From NCBI GenBank assembly GCA_002684655.1, contig NYVR01000059.1, positions 1 through 38,588 of the forward strand: DNA of 38,588 bases. The letters run 5' to 3'. Below, one piece after another: positions 32,328 through 38,588 of the stretch. The number at the start of each line of letters is the position of its first letter. Position 1 is the stretch's first letter. Both the position numbers and the translations under genes were made by a program. The notes beneath the pieces were generated by a model that saw nothing but the letters and a program-made list of their open reading frames with translations, was not told the origin of the DNA and did not search any database. Source of the stretch: Planctomycetota bacterium. Its GTDB lineage: Bacteria; Planctomycetota; UBA1135; UBA2386.

Positions 32328-34439
32328 TTACTTCTCCAGGAGCGATCGCCACTCAGGCACGCGGCGCAGCGGCTCGAGGCGAACGCCCAGCAGCGCGCGC
32401 TGCCATGGCTGCAGCGCAGCGGCGCGCTCCGAGGCCGCGGTGGCGATGCCAGCAGCTTGTTCGTCTCGACCGAGCGCCATCGCGGTGATCGCGCTGGTCC
32501 ACATCCAGCGCAGGTCCTCGCGATCGCGCTCGAAGCGGCGGAGCTCCTCGCCCAGGCGGCGGTTTAGTTCGTAGAGCAGCAGGATCGCGTCTTCGCTGCC
32601 GTCGCTTTCGAAGTCGGCGAACGCCGCGAACAGCGCCTCGATCCGGTAGCGGTTGGCATGTCGCTGATCGCCGCGCTGCTCAGCGCGGGTCGCGAACTCG
32701 GCGAAGAGATCTGCGAGGCGGGCCCGCAGTCGAGCGTGCGGTCGCTCCGCGACCTCGAGGATCGCCCGGTCGACGTCGCCCAGCTCTGCGAGCGCCGTGC
32801 TGCAGAGCGCGCGCAACTCAGGGTTGGCCGGGTCCAGCGTGAGCCCTCGCCTGGCGACCTGGATCGCTTCGCCGTACATGCTGCGCCGGGCCAAGGTCTC
32901 GGCATGAAGCAACAGGAGCGACGGCGAGAACGGCCGCAGCGAGAGCGCTCGCTCGGCGTGTTCCGTCGCTCGCGGCAAGTCGCCGCTGCTCATCGCCTCC
33001 TGAGCCTGCAGCTGTGGCCAACGCGGTTCGAAGGGCATCCAATGGGCCGCGGACGCGATCGCCTCGGACCGCGCGGGGGCGCCGGCCCGCCGCGCTTCGA
33101 GATAGGCGGTCGCCGCCGAGTTCCCCGCGATCGGGAGCATCCCGAGCGCGATCATGCCTGCGCCCGCAACGATCGAAAGCGCGCGTCGGGCTGGGCCGCG
33201 CCGCGTTGGCCGGCTCAGATCGACGTTGGCGCCGGCGAGCCAGAAGGCGAGCGCCGCGGCGGGGGCGTTCAGCGCCGGGGCGCGCACGAACATCAGCATC
33301 GCGAGCGTGAAGAGGGGCAGCAGCAGCTCGCGGTCGCTCTCGCGGCGCGCGATGCGGGACAGCATCCACACGAATAAGAGCAGCGCGACCGCGCCTCCGT
33401 CGACGAGTAATTCGAGCCAGTCGTTGTGGGCGTGGCGAACCTCTGTAGGGAACTGGCGGTCGAAGCTTGAAGCCTCGATCTCGGCTTGGTTTCTGTGGCG
33501 CGGGTATTCGACTTGGAACATGCCTGGACCGTGTCCAAGCAGCGGCGCCTCTGTCAGCAGGTCCGCGACGCCGTCCGCGATCTCGAATCGAACCTGTAAG
33601 GTAACCGCGCTGCGCTGCAGGGCCTGTTCCGAGGCGGCGGCGGCCAGCTGGGCGGTCGGGGCTGTCCACAGCGCGACGCCGCCGAGCGTCGCGCCCGCCG
33701 CCAGCGTCAGCGCGCCGCGCGCGGCGACGCTGAGCCAGCCCCGGTCCTTGAAGTGCAAGAGCGCGAGCGCGGCGAGGGCGCCGATGGTCGCAACCTTGCC
33801 CGATCGTGAGGGGTTCACGACGAGATATGCGCCCGCGAAGACCAGTGCGGTCACCGCCAACCAGCGCGCGCGGCTGGAGCTCCGCGGCATCAGCGCGACG
33901 GTCGCGGCCGTCGCGACAGCCGTCCACTCAGACGACACGTTCAGGTTGCCGAGCGTGGTGACCGGCTCTCGTTCCACTCCGTAGCCAGCGATCTCAGCGA
34001 GCCCGAAGTGCTGCAGCAGCCCGAACGCGCTGGTGGTCAAAAGCAGCGCAGCAACTGGCGCCGCGAACGCTGCCGCGCGCGTAAGCGCGCCGAGCCGCAT
34101 CCAGACGAGCAAGGCGCTCCAGTGCGCGATTCGATAGGCAGCCTCCCAGGCCTGGAAGGGGGCTGGGCCGTCGGCGCTGGGCCCGAGCGCTTGTGCGCAC
34201 CACGACGAGACCGCGCTGAGCGCGAGCGCCCCAAGGAACAGCGTGCCCGACCTCGCGCCGCCTGGCCGCGGTAGGCTGGGCAGCGCGCAGAGCGCCGCGC
34301 CTGCCATCACCAGCAGCAAGCCGCGGCGGACCTGCTCAAAGTCGATCCACAGCGGATGGAACGGCAGGACCAGCAGCCCCAGGAAAACCCACGGCAGCCA
34401 CAGGCGATCTCTCACGGGTTCATGCGCGCCTTCTATCAT
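32328..34439 (-). CDS. O-antigen ligase (Wzy_C) family membrane protein with TPR-like tail
   Basis: A 703-residue protein from ATG 34439, overlapping the ftsY stop (ATGA). The first 455 residues contain about 11 hydrophobic segments. Family signs: GNLNVSSEW (164-172), a Ser-Arg in NPSRSGK (209-215), GHGPGMFQVEYPRHR (302-316) and HAHNDWLELLVDGG (336-349), the Wzy_C periplasmic-loop signature with its conserved His. Residues about 460-690 are helical hairpins of TPR type (GDLPRATEHAERALSLRP, YGEAIQVARRGLTLDPANPELRALC). The family ligates or polymerises surface glycans, or moves glycans onto proteins, outside the inner membrane. The substrate is unknown. Its coupling to ftsY is unusual. Confidence 0.87.
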   Translation of the reverse strand: MIEGAHEPVRDRLWLPWVFLGLLVLPFHPLWIDFEQVRRGLLLVMAGAALCALPSLPRPGGARSGTLFLGALALSAVSSWCAQALGPSADGPAPFQAWEAAYRIAHWSALLVWMRLGALTRAAAFAAPVAALLLTTSAFGLLQHFGLAEIAGYGVEREPVTTLGNLNVSSEWTAVATAATVALMPRSSSRARWLAVTALVFAGAYLVVNPSRSGKVATIGALAALALLHFKDRGWLSVAARGALTLAAGATLGGVALWTAPTAQLAAAASEQALQRSAVTLQVRFEIADGVADLLTEAPLLGHGPGMFQVEYPRHRNQAEIEASSFDRQFPTEVRHAHNDWLELLVDGGAVALLLFVWMLSRIARRESDRELLLPLFTLAMLMFVRAPALNAPAAALAFWLAGANVDLSRPTRRGPARRALSIVAGAGMIALGMLPIAGNSAATAYLEARRAGAPARSEAIASAAHWMPFEPRWPQLQAQEAMSSGDLPRATEHAERALSLRPFSPSLLLLHAETLARRSMYGEAIQVARRGLTLDPANPELRALCSTALAELGDVDRAILEVAERPHARLRARLADLFAEFATRAEQRGDQRHANRYRIEALFAAFADFESDGSEDAILLLYELNRRLGEELRRFERDREDLRWMWTSAITAMALGRDEQAAGIATAASERAAALQPWQRALLGVRLEPLRRVPEWRSLLEK

Positions 34440-35359
34440 GCGCCGTTTGGCTCGTCGAAGTTCAGGATCGCGTCGACGTAGTCTCGCGCGATGAACTTCT
34501 CCAGGTCGTCGATGCCTTCGCCAACGCCGAGGAACTGCACCGGCACCGGCAGCACGTCACGGATACCGAACAGCGCGCCCCCTTTCGCTGTCCCGTCCAT
34601 CTTCGCGAGGATGAGGCCAGACACCGGCGCTGCTTTGGCAAACTCGCTCGCTTGTCGGATCGCGTTCTGGCCCGTGGTGCCGTCCAGGACCAGCAGCGTC
34701 TCGTGAGGCGCATCGGGGAGCTGCTTTTTGACCACGCGGACGATCTTCTCGAGCTCGGTCATCAGGTTCTTTTGCGTATGCAGGCGACCCGCCGTGTCGA
34801 GGATCAAGTAGTCGACCTCGCGTGCGACGGCGGCTGCTGTGGCGTCGAACGCGACCGCGGCCGGGTCAGCTCCGGTGCCCTGCTTGACGATCTCAATGTC
34901 GAGCCGTTCGGACCACAGCGTCAGCTGTTCAACCGCCGCGGCGCGGAACGTGTCCCCCGCGCCCAGCAGGACCGTGTTGCCCTGCTGCTTGAGGTGGTTG
35001 GCGAGCTTGGCGATCGACGTCGTCTTGCCGGCCCCGTTGACGCCGACGACCAAGATGACGGTTGGCCCATGGGCTGTGCGGGCGAGCTCCCCCTCGCAGC
35101 CGTCCATCATTTCGCGGAGCCGCAGGCGCAGGAACTCTGGTACCTCTTCGACGGTCTTGACCTCGCGTCGCCTGTACGAGTCCTTCAGCTCGTCGACGAT
35201 TCGCGTGCCTAGCGGGCCCAGGTCGCTGTTGTAGAGGACCTCTTCGAGCTCTTCGAGGAACTGCTCATCGAGCTGACGGCCTGAGAACAGCCGGGAGAGC
35301 CCTGAGACCAGGACCGTGCGTGTCTTTTGGAGCGCGCCTAGGAGTTTTCCGAACACCAT
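34436..35359 (-). CDS. ftsY: Signal recognition particle receptor FtsY
   Basis: A 307-residue SRP GTPase that receives ribosome-nascent chain complexes from SRP at the inner membrane. The N-domain (about 10-95) contains FLEELEEVLYNSDLG. The G-domain has GVNGAGKTTSIAKLA (106-120), DTFRAAAVEQL, LDTAGRLHTQKNLM (187-200) and the closing AKMDGTAKGG (252-261), where most homologues have TKLDGTAKGG, followed by GIRDVLPVPVQFLGVGEGIDDL. There is almost no acidic A-domain, so the membrane-binding part is a short basic amphipathic N-terminus (GKLLGALQKTRTVLVSGLSRLF). GGAG immediately touches the ATG, so the exact start is a little uncertain. It lies 70 bases after nusB and is coupled to the O-antigen-ligase gene. 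Confidence 0.95.
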   Translation of the reverse strand: MVFGKLLGALQKTRTVLVSGLSRLFSGRQLDEQFLEELEEVLYNSDLGPLGTRIVDELKDSYRRREVKTVEEVPEFLRLRLREMMDGCEGELARTAHGPTVILVVGVNGAGKTTSIAKLANHLKQQGNTVLLGAGDTFRAAAVEQLTLWSERLDIEIVKQGTGADPAAVAFDATAAAVAREVDYLILDTAGRLHTQKNLMTELEKIVRVVKKQLPDAPHETLLVLDGTTGQNAIRQASEFAKAAPVSGLILAKMDGTAKGGALFGIRDVLPVPVQFLGVGEGIDDLEKFIARDYVDAILNFDEPNGA

Positions 35360-35429
35360 CTCCGGCGAGTGTCGGCCGCTACGCGGTCCCCGACAAACAA
35401 AAAGGTTGAGCAGGTCTCGCCGAGGGGGA

Positions 35430-35978
35430 TCAGGAGGTCGCTGCGTCGGCGGCGCCGTCGCTCTTGCTGCGCGCGAGGTCGATCCGGATCCGATCGAGGA
35501 TGCCGTTGACGAAGCCGCCTGAGTTAGCCGTCGAGAACTTCTTGCCGATCTCGATAGCCTCGTTGATCGCCACCTTCTGAGGGACGTCGTCGCACCACAT
35601 CAGCTCGTAGACGGCCATCCGCAGCACGTTGCGGTCGACGATCGCCATGCGCCGGAGGTCCCAGTTGCGCGTCACCGCCTGCAGCTTCGCGTCGATTTCG
35701 TCGCGGTGCTCGAGCGTCCCGGATACGAGCTTATTCGCGAACTGGAGGATCTCTCGCTCAGTCGCGTTGAGCTTGCGCGCCGTGCTGTCTCGCTGCTCGG
35801 CGCTGTCTTCGTCGCCATCTTCGACTCTCGTGATCTCGGCGCGGCACACGGCTTCGACGTCGCCGTCGGCGCGCTCGCCGCCGTCACCGCAGTAATGTCG
35901 TCCACGGACGTCGAACTGGAACAGCGCCTGCATGGCGACTTCGCGGGCGCGGGTGCGGCGACGGATAGGGGCGGTCAT
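35430..35978 (-). CDS. nusB: Transcription antitermination factor NusB
   Basis: A 182-residue protein from ATG 35978 (MTAPIRRRTRAREVAMQALFQFD), which begins with the basic helix of NusB that binds boxA RNA; the longer open frame reaches into ribH and is not used. Later motifs are typical: FANKLVSGTLEHRDEID, WDLRRMAIVDRNVLRMAVYEL, VPQKVAINEAIEIGKKFST and GGFVNGILDRI. It binds NusE (ribosomal protein S10) and boxA in rRNA antitermination. It is about 40 residues longer than common homologues because of an acidic, Asp/Glu-rich insert at about 27-70 between helices 1 and 2, plus a short C-terminal tail. It lies 71 bases after ribH, the usual ribH-nusB order. Confidence 0.94.
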   Translation of the reverse strand: MTAPIRRRTRAREVAMQALFQFDVRGRHYCGDGGERADGDVEAVCRAEITRVEDGDEDSAEQRDSTARKLNATEREILQFANKLVSGTLEHRDEIDAKLQAVTRNWDLRRMAIVDRNVLRMAVYELMWCDDVPQKVAINEAIEIGKKFSTANSGGFVNGILDRIRIDLARSKSDGAADAATS

Positions 35979-36049
35979 GAGAAGGAGCAGGCGGAGTCGT
36001 GGTCGGACCACGCGTGGCCCCGAAGCGTATCGCAGGCTTGGTCGTTCGT

Positions 36050-36526
36050 CTACCTCACCTCGGACCGCAACTGCTCTTGCAGGTTGGTCATGGCGAGCGC
36101 TGCTGACGCCGCGTCGGCGCCCTTGTTGCCGTGCGAGCCGCCGGCGCGCGCCAGCGCGAGCTCCATGGTCGCGCACGTGAGCACGCCGAAGCCGATCGGG
36201 ACGCCGGATTCGAGCTGCACCCGCAGGGCTCCGTCGGTGACGCCGCCGCACACATATTCGTAGTGGTCCGTGCCTCCGCGAATCACGGCCCCGAGCATGA
36301 CGACGGCATCGCAGCCGTGGTCGGCCAACCATTTGCACGCTAGCGGCAGTTCGAAGGCTCCTGGGACCCAAGTGACGGTGATGTCTTCGTCGCGTACGCC
36401 GTGCGCTGCGAGCGTCTCGAGCGCGCCATCGAGCATCCGCTCGGTCACGATCTCGTTGAACCGGGCTACTGCGACGCCAATGCGACGTCTTTCACCACCG
36501 TGCTTCTCCGTTAGGACCCTAGCCAT
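36050..36526 (-). CDS. ribH: 6,7-dimethyl-8-ribityllumazine synthase
   Basis: A 158-residue enzyme of riboflavin synthesis that joins 5-amino-6-ribitylaminouracil and dihydroxybutanone phosphate. The ATG at 36526 gives the standard N-terminus; the open frame above it, over 1 kb, is a shadow. Motifs: VAVARFNEIVTERMLDGA with the substrate-stacking Phe23, WVPGAFELPLACKWL (GAFELP loop), GAVIRGGTDHYEYV (79-92) with His88 the family's catalytic His, GVPIGFGVLT and NKGADAASAALAM. It would assemble into pentamers or 60-subunit capsids. It is the first gene of the leftward ribH-nusB-ftsY run; no other riboflavin gene is in the window. The upstream gap to 36673 shows no recognisable FMN riboswitch. Confidence 0.96.
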   Translation of the reverse strand: MARVLTEKHGGERRRIGVAVARFNEIVTERMLDGALETLAAHGVRDEDITVTWVPGAFELPLACKWLADHGCDAVVMLGAVIRGGTDHYEYVCGGVTDGALRVQLESGVPIGFGVLTCATMELALARAGGSHGNKGADAASAALAMTNLQEQLRSEVR

Positions 36527-36672
36527 CGCGAGCAGCCTACGCGAACGAGGCAGCTGTTGCATCGGCGAACGGGGCGGACCTCCGCTCCCGTTGTTTGCGC
36601 CGACGACGCCGGGGCTGAGAATCCTGTCTGGTTGCTTTCCCCTGGCCTCGCAGGCGGGCAACATCTCGACAG

Positions 36673-37062
36673 ATGCCGTCGCCGCTGCCGTTCTGGATCG
36701 CGTTCGTAACGACCGTCGCGCTGCTGGTCGTCGCGTTGGCGACGGGATTTCTTCGCAAGCGGAAGGTCCACTTATGGCTCGGCCCAGCGACGATCGTGTC
36801 GCTCGCGATCGCGATCTGGCAGACCGAGAAGCTGATGCGCAAATACGCGTTTCCACCGGACGCGCTCGCCTTTCACCTGATCTTTGCCAAGGCGGGCGGT
36901 CTGCTGGCTGTGCCCGTGGTCGTGACCGGGATCTGGCTGTCGAAGTCAGAGCGCGCCAGAATTTTCCACCGAGTCGCGGTGGCCGTTTGGCTGGTGAGCG
37001 TGCTGATCGCCACGGCCACAGGCCTGTGGATGTTCGGGCTCGGGTCTCTGAAAGCGGGCTGA
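36673..37062 (+). CDS. Small four-helix membrane protein, unknown function
   Basis: A 129-residue protein with four hydrophobic segments at about 6-25, 33-50, 68-87 and 102-122. Histidines lie near membrane edges (KVHLWLG, FHLIFAK, IFHRVAV), and Arg/Lys cluster in the loops (LRKRKVH), a pattern shared with DUF420- and cytochrome-b561-like proteins. Haem binding is possible but unproven. I cannot name the family with confidence. It is divergent from ribH and precedes the transglutaminase/esterase gene by 31 bases on the same strand, so they may be co-transcribed. Confidence 0.7.
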   Translation: MPSPLPFWIAFVTTVALLVVALATGFLRKRKVHLWLGPATIVSLAIAIWQTEKLMRKYAFPPDALAFHLIFAKAGGLLAVPVVVTGIWLSKSERARIFHRVAVAVWLVSVLIATATGLWMFGLGSLKAG

Positions 37063-37093
37063 TCAGAGTCGGCCCCCTGGGTAAAACGTTCGC

Positions 37094-38588
37094 ATGCTCC
37101 GCACTTGTCTCACCTCGCTGCTCGTCGTCAGCACGGCCTTTGGGCAAGCGGCCCACAGCGCGCCTAGTTCTGCCGGGCGAGAGGCGGAGCTCGCGCGCGC
37201 TGGGAACCGTCGCGCCGCCTTCGCGGCAGGTTTCGAGCGCTTGTCGAGTGCGGGATGTGACGCCTACGCTTTTTTGCTTCGGCACATGCCGACGCGCGAC
37301 TTCGCGTCTGTCCAACCGGCGCTGTTGGTAGAGAGCGTGCAGCTGGCAGAGTCTGCGCGCGCCTCGGTCCCGTGGGGTGCGGGCCTCTCCGACGAGGTCT
37401 TTCATAACTACGTAGTCCCTTACGCCCAAGCAGACGAGACCCGGGAGTCGTGGCGTCCCTCGATGCTGCGGGAGTTCTTGCCGCTGGTCACGGCGTGCGA
37501 GACGCCAGGTGAAGCGGCTCAAGCGCTGAATCGCGCGATCTTCAACAAGGTCAACGTTCACTACTCCACGGGTCGCAAGCGGGCGCTGGCGTCACCGAGT
37601 GAGTCGATCGCGCAAGGCAAGGCGACCTGCACAGGGCTGTCCATCTTGCTGGCGGACGCCTGCCGAGCCTGCTGCGTGCCCGCGCGACTGGTCTCGGTTC
37701 GGTGGCCGCACAAGCCAGGTAACCACACCTGGGTAGAGGTTTGGGACGGCGAGGTGTGGCGATTTTGCGGCGCCGATGAGCCAGACCCTAGAGGCCTTGA
37801 TCGCGCTTGGTTTGTCGGCGACGCCAAACGATGCGCAGGCGCGGACAGCGAGCACCGGGTTTGGGCCGTTTCTTTCGCGGAGACTGAGCAGCGTTTCGTC
37901 GCCGGGTGGGGGGCAGAGCGGCTGTGGGGGGTCGACGTCACCGCCCGCTACGCTCCTCAGGATCGCGCGGCAGGCAGCGACCCTGACGACGCCTTGCTCG
38001 CGCAGTTGGCTCGCTACTTTGCGGCTGACGCGGGCCGCCAAGCGACGTTCGAATTCGACCGGAACCTCGACGAGGAGCTGCGAACGGTCGCTGGCGACGC
38101 GCGGCTACGGGCGCTGGTGTGGCGCGCGCTCCGGACGTATGAAAAGCCCAGGCTGCTGCCAGACTACCAGGCGCGCGTGGCGCGCGCGGGCGGCAAGGTC
38201 AGCCCGTTCACGGTCAAGCAGGTCGGCGATAAGCCCGCGCGCGGCTGGCCTCTCGTGATCGCGATGCACGGCGGCGGCGGCGTCAAAAAAGAGATCAACG
38301 ACGCGCAGTGGCGACAGATGCAGAGCTACTACAGGGACCACCCCGAGGTCTCTGGGTATCTCTACTGCGCGCTGCGGGCCCCGACAGACGACTGGAACGG
38401 CTTCTACACGGACTACTTCTACCCGGTTCTGGAGAAGCTGATCCGGCAGTTTGTCGTCTGTGATGAGGTCGATCCTGACCGGGTCGTCGTCATCGGATAC
38501 AGCCACGGTGGCTACGGCGCGTTCGCGGTCGGTCCCAAGCTGCCGCATCGCTTCGCGGCGGTGCACAGCAGCGCCGCGGCGCCCACCG
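37094..38588 (+). CDS. Secreted transglutaminase-like / esterase fusion, 5' part
   Basis: Translating from ATG 37094 gives 498 residues without a stop; the 3' end is cut by the window. The signal peptide is short (LTSLLVVSTAFGQAA). Residues about 140-235 are a transglutaminase-core (papain-like) domain: GKATCTGLSILLADACRACC with Cys179, GNHTWVEVW with His211, and Asp228 in CGADEPD as third triad member. Such domains act as peptidases, amidases or cross-linkers, or bind peptides. From about 383 an alpha/beta hydrolase begins with oxyanion-loop HGGGG (392-396), then VVVIGYSHGGYGAFA with nucleophile Ser470, as in PHB-depolymerase/feruloyl-esterase-like families. The Asp/His part of that triad would lie past the window edge. 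Substrate unknown. Confidence 0.88.
   Translation, partial: MLRTCLTSLLVVSTAFGQAAHSAPSSAGREAELARAGNRRAAFAAGFERLSSAGCDAYAFLLRHMPTRDFASVQPALLVESVQLAESARASVPWGAGLSDEVFHNYVVPYAQADETRESWRPSMLREFLPLVTACETPGEAAQALNRAIFNKVNVHYSTGRKRALASPSESIAQGKATCTGLSILLADACRACCVPARLVSVRWPHKPGNHTWVEVWDGEVWRFCGADEPDPRGLDRAWFVGDAKRCAGADSEHRVWAVSFAETEQRFVAGWGAERLWGVDVTARYAPQDRAAGSDPDDALLAQLARYFAADAGRQATFEFDRNLDEELRTVAGDARLRALVWRALRTYEKPRLLPDYQARVARAGGKVSPFTVKQVGDKPARGWPLVIAMHGGGGVKKEINDAQWRQMQSYYRDHPEVSGYLYCALRAPTDDWNGFYTDYFYPVLEKLIRQFVVCDEVDPDRVVVIGYSHGGYGAFAVGPKLPHRFAAVHSSAAAPT

Noticed and set aside
36527-36672. FMN riboswitch before ribH
   Set aside because: The conserved RFN-element stems and sequence blocks were looked for upstream of ribH and not seen; the 146-base gap is also tight for it.
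36527-37561. Upstream extension of the ribH frame
   Set aside because: It overlaps two plus-strand genes and the known RibH N-terminus begins at 36526; the extra residues are Arg/Ser/Pro-rich noise.
37776-38258. 160-codon plus-strand frame near the right end
   Set aside because: It is a shifted frame inside the transglutaminase/esterase gene, whose true frame is open to the window edge with both catalytic triad regions.
1-38588. CRISPR array, insertion sequence, prophage or defence island
   Set aside because: No regularly spaced repeats, transposase motifs, phage structural genes or restriction/toxin motifs were found on either strand.

Overview
The window is about 38.6 kb of high-GC bacterial DNA, densely packed with genes. 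No phylogenetic marker could be searched. The gene style suggests Planctomycetota or a close relative: a secreted sulfatase-modifying-factor-like protein, a secreted multi-EF-hand protein, a HEAT-repeat protein, many secreted proteins of unknown function, a transglutaminase/esterase fusion, and an O-antigen-ligase protein with a TPR-like tail. This is an inference from content, not a measurement. No insertion sequence, prophage, CRISPR array or rRNA was seen; one tRNA (Thr, anticodon CGT) is present.

Layout. Positions 2-1225 hold the 3' end of a HEAT-repeat protein with a degenerate receiver-like domain, followed by tRNA-Thr and a small lipoprotein. Positions 2298-4909 (minus) hold a SUMF1-domain secreted protein and a cupin of the sugar 3,5-epimerase family. 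Positions 5306-6385 (minus) hold a receiver/HD-GYP protein, divergent from an RluA-family pseudouridine synthase (6654-7625). An ABC-2 exporter pair and topoisomerase III follow (7904-12049). Positions 12060-14610 (minus) hold an M14 peptidase and a six-EF-hand protein; a lipoprotein lies at 14879-15316. Positions 15400-19219 (minus) form a signalling operon: histidine kinase, PhoB-type regulator and a coupled secreted protein.

The most interesting part is 19434-32222, a divergent gene cluster for scavenging peptidoglycan amino sugars. Leftward from about 25340 run a sodium:solute symporter, a secreted NamZ (exo-N-acetylmuramidase, GH171), a second NamZ without a signal peptide, and a GT-C glycosyltransferase. 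Rightward run MurQ (MurNAc-6-phosphate etherase), a NagX-type membrane acetyltransferase, NagB (glucosamine-6-phosphate deaminase), a secreted NagZ fused to an AmiE-like serine hydrolase, and a secreted SGNH hydrolase. Together they would trim peptidoglycan outside the cytoplasm, import MurNAc and/or GlcNAc, split off lactate and feed fructose-6-phosphate to glycolysis. The content resembles the Bacillus subtilis murQ-murR-murP-amiE-nagZ-namZ operon, but with a symporter instead of a PTS and without a visible regulator, sugar kinase or NagA.

Positions 32328-36526 (minus) form a housekeeping run, ribH-nusB-ftsY, translationally coupled to the O-antigen-ligase/TPR protein. The window ends with a small membrane protein and the 5' part of a secreted transglutaminase-like/esterase fusion. 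Seven gene pairs overlap by an NTGA tetranucleotide, so translational coupling is common here.
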